DNA from: DASQFI01 sp035633215
Lineage (GTDB): Bacteria; Acidobacteriota; Vicinamibacteria; Vicinamibacterales; SCN-69-37
Assembly: GCA_035633215.1 (NCBI GenBank)
Contig: DASQFI010000077.1
Span: 1-17,131 of the forward strand
Direction: 5' to 3'
DNA length: 17,131 nt
Under the pieces are notes generated by a model that ran no database searches, was not told the origin of the DNA, and saw only the letters and a program-made list of their open reading frames with translations. Position numbers and translations under genes: made by a program. This document shows, one piece after another, positions 7,632 to 14,687 of the stretch (positions are counted from its first letter, which is position 1; each line of letters starts with the position of its first letter).

Positions 7632-7681
7632 TTGGCCTTCTGAGCCGAGGGTCGCAGGTTCGATTCCTGCCGGGCGCGCCA
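7632..7681 (+). pseudogene. 3' half of a tRNA-Arg(TCT)
   Basis: On the plus strand this reads as anticodon stem TTGGC/GCCGA around loop CTTCTGA (anticodon TCT, Arg), variable loop GGGTC, T-arm GCAGG-TTCGATT-CCTGC, acceptor strand CGGGCGC, discriminator G and encoded CCA at 7679-7681. A complete tRNA-Arg would begin with about GCGCCCG; no such 5' half precedes it, and instead the arm of repeat copy 1 lies 25 bases upstream. It points away from the tRNA-Pro half, so the two tRNA halves are back to back around about 139 bases. This is probably a displaced tRNA end from a second integration site. Confidence 0.8.
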
Positions 7682-7911
7682 ACCTCGCGGAATCCTTCAG
7701 CAAATCCGAATTCCTCGTTCGGTCAGAAGCCCTCAGAATCCGTCTGAGGCCGTCAAGAGTCCGCGTTCATCTCGATCTCGCCTCGCGCCTTCGTCATCCC
7801 GTCCAACTGACGACCGACCGTATCTTCTCCATGTCCTCCATGTTTCAAGCTCGTCGACAAGTCACTCGAGCACCGCTGGCGCTGGCACGAGCTTTCACGG
7901 CGGCGCCGCCG

Positions 7912-8898
7912 TCAGGCGCCGTCGGAGAGCGCGGTCAAAGGTGGTTCGTGCAGGTACGAGGCCGCCAGCTTTCGCCGTGCGATGAGCGCGTATACCTGCG
8001 CGACGTGCGCAGGCGTCAGCCCGGCGGCTGGCGCCACGGCTTCGGGCGGATCGCCTGCCGTGAATCCCAACAGGCACAGGTCCATCTGCTCGAGAGGCAG
8101 CGTGAAGTAGAACTCCTCCTGGGACTGCTCCAGCGAGTACGTGTCGGTGGTCGGCGGACGTGTACGGACCTCATCGGGCACGCCCAGGTGCGCGGCCAAC
8201 TGGTACACCTGGGCCTTGTAGAGGTGCGCGATCGGTTTGAAGTCTGCGGCGCCGTCGCCGTTCTTCACGAAGAAGCCCTGCTCGAACTCCAGGCGATTCG
8301 GCGTGCCCGCCACCGCGAACTGAAACCGATCGGCGTAGTAGTACTCCAGCATCTTCCGGGTCCGCTGCTTCAGGCTGCTCGCGGCCTGGATGGACAGCAG
8401 CGCGTCCGCGGTCAGCCTCACGCGCTGTTCCTCGCCCGCCGGCGGCCTGACGACCAGGGTCGACGTGGGCAGTCGGCCTTCGGCCGTGAGACTGGGCACC
8501 ACGACCTTGCAGCGCCAGCCGTCGCCGTACTCGGGGACGAGAGTCCGGATCGCCGCGTCCCGCCTCGCGTAACAGCCCGAGGCGACGAGCAGCGGCGTCA
8601 CGTCTTCCACATATGTTCGGACTCCCAGCGACTGCGCCACGAGTTGCCCGAGCACCACGCTGTCCGGTAAAGACTCCCGCTCGGGCATGAGCAGCCCGAT
8701 CACGCGATCGGGGCCGAGCGCGCGCACGCAGAGTGCCGCCGTCACGCTGCTGTCGATGCCGCCGGACAGCCCGACGATCGCCCCGCGCCGCCTGAGGCGG
8801 CGCAGCCAGCCGACGATGCGGCCGGCGATGTCCGCGGCGACCTGCGCGGCGTCGATCTGGAGGCCCTTCGCCTCGAGACGCGCGTCGGCGCTGGTCAC
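7912..8898 (-). CDS. NAD-synthase-like ATP-dependent amidating enzyme
   Basis: A 328-residue protein of the NadE/N-type ATP pyrophosphatase family, which adenylates a carboxylate and converts it to an amide with ammonia (nicotinate adenine dinucleotide in true NadE). The PP-loop is LSGGIDSS (residues 44-51). The NadE-like region VAGTPNRLEFEQGFFVKNGD and PIAHLYKAQVYQLAAHLGVP follows. There is no glutaminase domain, so it needs free ammonia or a partner. The C-terminal part diverges from housekeeping NadE. The start is GTG 8898, which overlaps the ligase stop as GTGA; the open frame extends to 9018 inside the ligase gene but that part is not NadE-like. It is the last gene of the five-gene operon. 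Given the context I suspect a dedicated biosynthetic role; a second copy of NAD synthase cannot be excluded. Confidence 0.85.
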   Translation of the reverse strand: MTSADARLEAKGLQIDAAQVAADIAGRIVGWLRRLRRRGAIVGLSGGIDSSVTAALCVRALGPDRVIGLLMPERESLPDSVVLGQLVAQSLGVRTYVEDVTPLLVASGCYARRDAAIRTLVPEYGDGWRCKVVVPSLTAEGRLPTSTLVVRPPAGEEQRVRLTADALLSIQAASSLKQRTRKMLEYYYADRFQFAVAGTPNRLEFEQGFFVKNGDGAADFKPIAHLYKAQVYQLAAHLGVPDEVRTRPPTTDTYSLEQSQEEFYFTLPLEQMDLCLLGFTAGDPPEAVAPAAGLTPAHVAQVYALIARRKLAASYLHEPPLTALSDGA

Positions 8899-10445
8899 GC
8901 CGGCTCTCCTGTGGTGGTGAGCGCCCGGCGGCTGATCTTCCCGGTCCCCGTTGTCGGCAGCGCTGTTGTGAACTCGACGATTTGCGGTCTCATATAGTCC
9001 TCCAGGCGAGTCGCGCAATGCCGGCGCACGTCCTGCAACGTCAGCGCGGCACCGCGCTTCGGCTGAATGACGGCCTTGATGGCCTGCCCCAGGAGCTCAT
9101 CGGGCATCCCGGTGACCGACACTTCGGCGACACCATCGAGCTCGAGGATGACGTCCTCGACTTCGCGTGGGCTGACCTTCTCGCCGCGCGTCTTGATCAT
9201 GTCGTCGCGACGACCGACGAAATATAGGTAGCCCTCATCGTCGGCCGTGAACAGGTCGCCTGTGTAGAGCACCTTCTCGTCCGGCAACACCCCCGGCCTG
9301 AGCACCCGAGCGGTCTCCTCGGGCCGTTCCCAGTAGCCCTTCATGACGTTCGCGCCGCGCACCACCAGCTCGCCCACCGCGCCTGGGGCCACGCGATTCC
9401 CCAGCTCGTCGACGATGTACACCTCTTCGTTGGGCATCCCGCGACCGACCGAGCCGGGGCGGATGTCGATCTGATCGGGCGGCAGGTACGAGACCCGCTT
9501 GCACTCGGTCAATCCGTACATCGAGTAGATCTGCACGTGAGGACAGGCCCGCCGCAGCGCCGCGATGCGCGCCGGTGACAGCGCGGCGGCAGTGTTGGTG
9601 ATGTAGCGCAGGCTGGACAGGTCGTAGCGCGACAAATCCATCTGCAGCAGCAGCGTCGCGATGGTCGGGACGATCGGAAACCCCGTCACGCGCTCGCGAG
9701 TCAGTTGCTCGAGCACCGGATGGGGGAAGGTGAACGAACGTTCGAGCACCAGCGTCGCGCCGGCCGTGAACGCCAGGAACACCTGATACAGGCCGTAGTC
9801 GAAGGCCAGCGGCAGCACGTTCAGGATGACGTCGGAGCCGCGGCTCTTCAGATAGGCCGCAATCGATGCGGTCGCAGACGTGATGTTCCGGTGCGTGAGC
9901 ATCACGCCCTTAGGCCGTCCGGTCGATCCCGAGGTGTAGATCAGCGCGGCGAGGTCGATGTCGATGCACCGCGCCGGCGGAGGTCCCGCGTCCTGATCGG
10001 CGTGTCCGATCACCTCATCGAGCGGGACGAATGAGGGCGGCCAATCCGATGATGGTGATCCGGTGACGTACACGTGGCGCAGATGCGGGAGATTCGACAG
10101 CGACGCGGCCAGCGCATTCGCCCGGGACGCATCGGTCACAAGTGCCGTGGCGCGGCAGTCGTTCAGCAGGAACACCAGCTTGTCCGGCTTGACCTGCGGG
10201 TTCACCACGACGAACACCCCGCCCGCCTTGAGCGCCGCAAACACCGACGTGACCGCCTCGACACCGTTCTCGAGCTGAATGACCACACGGTCCCACCGGG
10301 CGAGGCCGTCAGCCTGCAGGTGCCGGGCCTGCGCGTTCGCCGAGACGTCCAGTTGCCGGTACGTCCACCGGCGGTCGCCCACGACGAGCGCGGTCTTGTG
10401 CGGAACGCGCGCCGCACTCTGCTCGAGAAACGCTTCGACCTGCAT
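8895..10445 (-). CDS. AMP-forming acyl-CoA/acyl-ACP ligase
   Basis: A 516-residue member of the ANL superfamily, which activates a carboxylic acid as acyl-AMP and transfers it to a thiol. Core motifs appear in order: ATP-binding YTSGSTGRPKG (170-180), YSMYGLTECKR, YTGDLFTADDEGYLYFVGRRDD with the hinge around KTRGEKVSPREVEDVI, and C-terminal PTTGTGKISRRAL with the catalytic lysine at 503. The overall sequence resembles the exosortase-A-associated acyl-CoA ligase group (TIGR03098-like), an assignment from memory of the motifs. ATG 10445 lies 4 bases after the acyl carrier protein stop, so transfer onto that carrier is the obvious hypothesis. The 3' end overlaps the NAD-synthase-like start by four bases. 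The substrate acid is unknown. Confidence 0.92.
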   Translation of the reverse strand: MQVEAFLEQSAARVPHKTALVVGDRRWTYRQLDVSANAQARHLQADGLARWDRVVIQLENGVEAVTSVFAALKAGGVFVVVNPQVKPDKLVFLLNDCRATALVTDASRANALAASLSNLPHLRHVYVTGSPSSDWPPSFVPLDEVIGHADQDAGPPPARCIDIDLAALIYTSGSTGRPKGVMLTHRNITSATASIAAYLKSRGSDVILNVLPLAFDYGLYQVFLAFTAGATLVLERSFTFPHPVLEQLTRERVTGFPIVPTIATLLLQMDLSRYDLSSLRYITNTAAALSPARIAALRRACPHVQIYSMYGLTECKRVSYLPPDQIDIRPGSVGRGMPNEEVYIVDELGNRVAPGAVGELVVRGANVMKGYWERPEETARVLRPGVLPDEKVLYTGDLFTADDEGYLYFVGRRDDMIKTRGEKVSPREVEDVILELDGVAEVSVTGMPDELLGQAIKAVIQPKRGAALTLQDVRRHCATRLEDYMRPQIVEFTTALPTTGTGKISRRALTTTGEPA

Positions 10446-10449
10446 GGCG

Positions 10450-10716
10450 TCAGCCTGGTACCGGCCGCTGCCGGCGCTTGCCTTCCACGAAGCGCGTCAG
10501 GCTGGCCAGCGAGTCCAGGTTCGCGGGAACGATCTCGTGATCGAGCACATCGACACCGAAGGTCCGCTCGATGAAGGCCACCAACTCGAGCACGCCGGTC
10601 GAATCGACGATGCCCCGGCCCAGGAGCGAATCGTCTTCGCCCAACGGCGGATCCTCGCGGCCGAACAGAAAGTTCTCAACGATGAAGCGCCGGAGCGCGA
10701 ACGTGGTCGTCTGCAC
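10450..10716 (-). CDS. Acyl carrier protein (phosphopantetheine-binding)
   Basis: An 88-residue stand-alone carrier protein. The signature GIVDSTGVLELV carries the phosphopantetheine serine (residue 39), followed by the acidic helix AFIERTFGVDVLDHEI and a hydrophobic last helix, as usual for carrier proteins outside fatty-acid synthesis. I place the start at GTG 10716 because AGGAG sits 6 bases upstream and the domain begins right after; a longer frame to 10872 is only antisense-like noise inside the amidotransferase gene. The gene overlaps the 3' end of the amidotransferase gene by 41 bases and lies 4 bases before the ligase, indicating coupled translation of all three. The cargo it carries is inferred to be the acid activated by the ligase. 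Confidence 0.9.
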   Translation of the reverse strand: MQTTTFALRRFIVENFLFGREDPPLGEDDSLLGRGIVDSTGVLELVAFIERTFGVDVLDHEIVPANLDSLASLTRFVEGKRRQRPVPG

Positions 10717-12646
10717 CAGAAACTCCTGACGGGGAACCCTGAATGAAAATGTGGCTGAACAACTGCGTCGAGAGGATGCCCACCAGAGCCATCTCGTCGC
10801 TGTTGCCGACCACCTCGCCCGCCCGGCACTTGCGCACGAGCGCCGCGACCGCGGCGGGACGGAACAGGCCATGCCGGCTGATCTCGCGCTCGGAGAGCAG
10901 CTCCTCGACGTAGTCCGGCGCCGCCGGATGGAAGAAGGCGCGCACGCCTGGCGAGCGATAGGGCTGCTTGGGGCGCTCGCGCACGGCCGTCGGCACGAGG
11001 CCTTCGGCGGCCCGCTTCAGCAGATACTTTTCCGTCAGCCCGCGCATCTTCAGCCGCGAGGGCAGGGCCGCAGCGAACTCTACGACCCGGGTGTCGAGAA
11101 ACGGGAAGCGGGTTTCCACGCCATGCGCCAGACCGACGCGATCTCCCTGCGACGCGAGAATGTAGCCGGGCAGGAGCTGGGTCGTTTCGAGGAACGACGC
11201 CTGAGCGAACGGTTCCCACCCCGCGTAGGCCGCGGGAAGCGTGTCGATCAAGTCGGCGCAGGCGTCCCGGCCGGCGAGCGCGGCGCGCACGTCATTGGAG
11301 AGGAATCCCCTGAGCTTCGCGGCCGCGCGCCACCGCGGCCGGTGCGAGTACAGCGGGTCGGACGCCGCGGGCACGGACGCGTCAAAGAACGCCGCGCGGT
11401 ACGCATCCGACTGGCGCTGGAGGCGCGGCAGATACGGATAGAGCCGACGGAACAGGAGCGGACGACGGCGCGAGGCCGGGTCGGCGGCGCAGAACAAACG
11501 CACCTTCAGTTCCTTGAAAATGTCGTAGCCGCCGAACAGCTCGTCGGCGCCTTCGCCTGTCAGCGCGACCTTGAAGCCCGCCTCGCGAACGTGACGCGAG
11601 AGGAGGTACATCGGCGCGGGACCCGTACGCAGGAGAGGCGTCTCGGTATGCCGGATCACGTCGGGAAACACCTGCGCGACGTCGGCGGCCGTGCAGTGGA
11701 TCGACGAGTGATCGACGTCGAGAAACCGCGCGGCCGCCTCCTGCGCGGTCCGCTCATCGAGCTCGGGGTCGTCAAACGTGATCGAGAACGTGCGGAGGCG
11801 CTGGCCGGCCGCGCGGCGCGCGAGCGCGGCGGTGAGCGTCGAGTCAAGGCCGCCACTGAGATAGGCGGCGACCGGCACGTCAGCCCGCAGGCGAAGCCGC
11901 GTGGCATCGTCGAGGAGCTCGAGCGCGTGCTCGATGTGCTCGCGCTCGGACCGCTCGGTCGTGGAGGATGGGGAGTAGTCGACCTGCCAGTACCGTCGCA
12001 CCGCCACGACACCATGCTCGACGGTCAGCACATGGGCAGGTGGCAGCGCATGGATGTGCGCGAACATCGTCCGCGGGGCCAACGGACTCCAGAACGTGAA
12101 CGCCTGGTCCAGTGCGGCCAGATCGATGTCGCGGGACACGCCGGGGCAGGTCAACAGGGCCTTGATTTCCGACGCGAACAGCAGCGCGCCGCCGGCGACG
12201 GTGTAGAAGAGCGGCCGCACGCCGAGTCGATCTCTCGACATGAGCAGACGCCTGCGTCTTCGATCCCACAGGGCGAATGCCCACTGGCCGTTCAGACGCT
12301 GCACGCAGGCGTCCCCCTCGGTCTCGTAGAGATGCAGGAGGACCTCGGTGTCCGACGCCGTGCGGAAGCGGCATCCGCGCGCTTTCAGCTCCTCACGCAG
12401 TTCGACGTAGTTGAAGATCTCGCCGTTGAAGGTCAGAAGCAGCGTGTCTTCGGCGTTCGCCATTGGCTGCGCGCCGCCCTCGACGTCGATGATGGCGAGA
12501 CGGCTGTGCGCCAGCCCGGCGTCCGCCCGGCAGACAGAGGCCGTCTGATCGGGCCCGCGGTGGCGAAGCGTGGCGATCATCCGTGCGAGCGTCGCCGCGT
12601 CGGCCGGCCGCCCGTCGAGCGGCACGATGCCCGCTACGCCGCACAC
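10676..12646 (-). CDS. Asparagine-synthase-like glutamine amidotransferase
   Basis: A 656-residue two-domain enzyme of the asparagine synthase (glutamine-hydrolysing) family. The N-terminal class II glutaminase starts with the nucleophile Cys2 (MCGVAGI) and includes RHRGPD (29-33), LAHSRLAIID and FNGEIFNY (73-80). The synthetase domain has PP-loop SGGLDS (264-269), then LTGEGADELFGGYD and the GVETRFPFLDTRVVEFA segment. The start is GTG 12646, required for Cys2, with GGAGAAA about 5 bases upstream. Beside a carrier protein and acyl ligase, it is more likely an amidotransferase of a polysaccharide or small-molecule pathway (compare 'amidotransferase 1, exosortase A system-associated') than a housekeeping AsnB. 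The ~20 residues after the conserved end overlap the carrier-protein gene. Confidence 0.9.
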   Translation of the reverse strand: MCGVAGIVPLDGRPADAATLARMIATLRHRGPDQTASVCRADAGLAHSRLAIIDVEGGAQPMANAEDTLLLTFNGEIFNYVELREELKARGCRFRTASDTEVLLHLYETEGDACVQRLNGQWAFALWDRRRRRLLMSRDRLGVRPLFYTVAGGALLFASEIKALLTCPGVSRDIDLAALDQAFTFWSPLAPRTMFAHIHALPPAHVLTVEHGVVAVRRYWQVDYSPSSTTERSEREHIEHALELLDDATRLRLRADVPVAAYLSGGLDSTLTAALARRAAGQRLRTFSITFDDPELDERTAQEAAARFLDVDHSSIHCTAADVAQVFPDVIRHTETPLLRTGPAPMYLLSRHVREAGFKVALTGEGADELFGGYDIFKELKVRLFCAADPASRRRPLLFRRLYPYLPRLQRQSDAYRAAFFDASVPAASDPLYSHRPRWRAAAKLRGFLSNDVRAALAGRDACADLIDTLPAAYAGWEPFAQASFLETTQLLPGYILASQGDRVGLAHGVETRFPFLDTRVVEFAAALPSRLKMRGLTEKYLLKRAAEGLVPTAVRERPKQPYRSPGVRAFFHPAAPDYVEELLSEREISRHGLFRPAAVAALVRKCRAGEVVGNSDEMALVGILSTQLFSHIFIQGSPSGVSGADDHVRAPALHR

Positions 12647-12686
12647 CGACGTTTCTCCGCCTGGCGAGGCCCGCGGCGCGCTGCGA

Positions 12687-13379
12687 TCACGGGATGGGTG
12701 TCTCAGGCGCCCCGTGGGCGTCAGCTGCGGCGGCGGATCGATCCTCGACCGTCGCCGAGGCGCGCCACAAGTCCGCCGAGATCACGCGGCACGGCGCCGC
12801 CGCGACAATCGAGTTCGGCGGCACCGTGCGCATCACGACCGCATTCGGTCCGACGCGCGTGCCGGCTCCAATACTGAGACGGCCGATGATCTTGGCGCCT
12901 GGCGCCAGGTCGACGCCGTCGCCGATGACGGGGTAGTCGCGCGGATCGTCCCACTTCATCGGGGTGTTGGCTCCGATGAAGATCTCCGGACCGAGCGTGC
13001 AGTCGCGGCCGATACGCACGTGGGGACCGATGAAGATGCCTGACGCGTGGAACACCCGCGCACCAGGGCCAATCAGGGCCTTACGAGAGATGTCGCAGCG
13101 GAAATAAATCTGCGACAGGAGCTGAAGGCCGCGCGCCGGCAGATCGAGCCCGCGTGCGCGCAGCGCGTGGGCGACACGATACGTGAAGATGGCCCAGAAG
13201 CCGAGCGTCGAGACGGCGTTCAGGACGCCACCGTGGCGGCGCGCGTCCGCCCGTACCCGGGCGGCGAGTGAGAGGCGTTCGTACTCGATCCACGGCACGC
13301 CCCCGGCCTCGGAGCTCGAGGCCGCTCCGTGACGGGGTCCGAGCCCTCCGAGCGGTCTTATCGACGCGGCGTCGTGCAT
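12687..13379 (-). CDS. Serine-acetyltransferase-like hexapeptide acyltransferase
   Basis: A 230-residue left-handed beta-helix transferase related to CysE and sugar O-acetyltransferases. An N-terminal helical part includes STLGFWAIFTYRVAHALRA; the hexapeptide repeats run from about residue 98 to 205 (ISRKALIGPGARVFHASGIF, VRIGRDCTLG, GDGVDLAPGAKIIGRLSIG, VGPNAVVMRTVPPNSIVAA). A catalytic-type His lies in VFHASG. ATG 13379 has GAGGG 5 bases upstream; GTG 13298 with GAGG 7 bases upstream would give 203 residues and is nearly as good, since residues 1-27 look unconserved. It is the first gene of the operon, 40 bases before the amidotransferase. It probably acetylates a sugar or amino-acid hydroxyl; the acceptor is unknown. 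Confidence 0.87.
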   Translation of the reverse strand: MHDAASIRPLGGLGPRHGAASSSEAGGVPWIEYERLSLAARVRADARRHGGVLNAVSTLGFWAIFTYRVAHALRARGLDLPARGLQLLSQIYFRCDISRKALIGPGARVFHASGIFIGPHVRIGRDCTLGPEIFIGANTPMKWDDPRDYPVIGDGVDLAPGAKIIGRLSIGAGTRVGPNAVVMRTVPPNSIVAAAPCRVISADLWRASATVEDRSAAAADAHGAPETPIP

Positions 13380-13906
13380 GCGGCCCTCAGTTGCGTGCGG
13401 CGCACGGAGGGCGGCTCTGAGGGACCCCGTACTGCCGGAAGCCTGGGCATACCGGCAGGTTCGTGTGCACGTCGCGATCCAGCCGCGATCCAGCCGCGAT
13501 CCAGCCGCGATCCAAGGCTGACGCGTTACGTGGCCGGAGATTGTCGCGGCTGTCAGCTGCTCAGCTGAGTTTTCTCAACGTCCCGGGTGTTCGTGCAGGC
13601 GCCAGTCGAGGCTCCACAACGACGATTCTGTCTGTGGATGACAACATCGTCATGCGTCCACAGGCCCTCTCCCACAGCGCCTTACTGCCAGCAGCGCGTG
13701 CCGTTGGCGCCCGCCGCGGCCGCTGGCGCCGCGCCCGTTGGCTCCGCGCCGCCGCGTGCTGGCGCCGCGCCTGTCGGAGCTCCCGGCAATCCGATCACTG
13801 GCTCTTCGTCCGGGCTGGCCGCGCGGCCCGAGGATCTCGATCGCTCGAACGACGGCAATCAGTAGCCGCTGAACAGCCCGCTGGCCCACGATCACGTCAC
13901 CGGCCC
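13380..13906. other. Leader region of the operon; no confident gene
   Basis: The promoter of the five-gene operon should lie at the left end of this stretch, but I see no clear -10/-35 pair. It contains the 11-base tandem repeat at 13474-13517 and a GC-rich Ala/Pro-coding stretch at 13690-13790 with imperfect repeats of GCTGGCGCCGCGCC. The only plus-strand open frame (13587-13865) encodes low-complexity residues and is not convincing. Confidence 0.4.
13474..13517 (+). repeat. 11-base tandem repeat, four units
   Basis: Three perfect copies of GCGATCCAGCC (13474-13484, 13485-13495, 13496-13506) are followed by a fourth, GCGATCCAAGG, differing in its last three bases. The unit is one helical turn long, so it could present a site on one DNA face, but copy-number slippage is the simplest explanation. 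Confidence 0.85.
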
Positions 13907-14264
13907 CTAGTTTCCCTCGATCTCCCTGAAACACTCTGCGGCCGTCAGCCCTTGGCAGGCCGTGAACCAGTGTCCCGTGTGGCGCAAGTGCGCCAGCTCG
14001 AATCGGCCGAAGCCGGTCATTGTCATCCGCGCTGCGGACCAGGAAGTCATCCTCGAGCATCCTGCTGCGCGCCCGATACCGCGCGCAGAGATAGAACGCC
14101 TTCCCGCGCCACTCGGAGAAGACTTCGGTCGGGTAGTTGTCCAGCCCGGGAACTGCCTCGCGAAGCTCGAGTGACCGCGAGAACTTCTCCATGAGCCAGT
14201 CGTGCGCCCACCGATGAACCTGCCGTTGCAACTCTCGAGAACCCTGGCCAGCACCCATTCCCAA
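13907..14264 (-). pseudogene. Frameshifted small gene of unknown family
   Basis: Two overlapping minus-strand frames carry protein-like sequence that appears to belong together. The first frame, from ATG 14264, has HRWAHDWLMEKFSRSLELRE, then AVPGLDNYPTEVFSEWRGKA and LCARYRARSRMLEDDFLVR. Near base 14035 the quality switches to the other frame, which continues GFGRFELAHLRHTGHWFTAC and ends LTAAECFREIEGN with a stop at 13907. The direction of the switch is what a one-base insertion would produce. Joined, the product would be about 118 residues. I do not recognise the family and assign no function; a sequencing error is an alternative to true decay. The gene lies just left of repeat copy 2 and points toward the operon. 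Confidence 0.5.
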
Positions 14265-14353
14265 CTGCGCGCGGAGGGGCGGGTGAACTGGCGCCGCGGG
14301 CGTGCCGACATCGCGTTCAGTTGTGACCTATACGTGACCTACCGACCGAAAAC

Positions 14354-14517
14354 TGGTCGGGGCGCCGAGATTCGAACTCGGGACCCCCTGCGCCCAAGGC
14401 AGAGCTGGAGATCGGGCGAAATCCTGGCGTTTCTTTCGGGCCAGAAATCGCGCGATTGTTGAGCCTTGTGGCCGGATGTGGGCCGATGTGGCAAAACGTA
14501 GCTACAAATCCGCTACA
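14354..14517 (-). repeat. 164-base repeat copy 2 with tRNA-Pro(TGG) 3' half
   Basis: Same structure and exactly the same length as copies 1 and 3. Bases 14354-14405 are identical to the tRNA-Pro half in both. The remaining 112 bases differ from copy 3 at 15 positions by hand count. The invariant 20-mer GTAGCTACAAATCCGCTACA closes it at 14498-14517. Similarity to the other copies ends directly after it. It separates the biosynthetic operon block from the metalloprotease/toxin-antitoxin block. Confidence 0.87.
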
Positions 14518-14687
14518 GCGCCGCGAAACCGCTCCAAAACCTGGCATGGAGAGTGGGAGTCTTCAGGTCGATTCGGCACAGCCGCGTGGGCAGCCTTCCA
14601 CCTGGTCGGTGATTGGCGGTAACGGAGATTCAATACGCCGACGACGAACTGAGCGTGGGCCCATCGAAGGCGAAACACTGAGCCAGG

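Noticed and set aside
7682..7911. A gene or terminator between the tRNA-Arg half and the NAD-synthase-like stop
   Set aside because: No open frame with protein-like composition and no hairpin followed by a T-run was found.
10751..12877. 708-codon plus-strand open frame opposite the amidotransferase gene
   Set aside because: It is antisense to a gene with complete family motifs; its product is Arg/Gly/Glu-rich with no recognisable domain, the usual shadow of GC-rich codon usage.
13587..13865. Plus-strand open frame of 92 codons
   Set aside because: The product is low-complexity Ala/Pro/Gly with no domain; the GC-rich imperfect repeats explain the open frame.
14518..14687. Another tRNA half after repeat copy 2, near GGTCGATTC at 14566
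   Set aside because: The T-loop-like string lacks a pairing T-stem and a CCA end.
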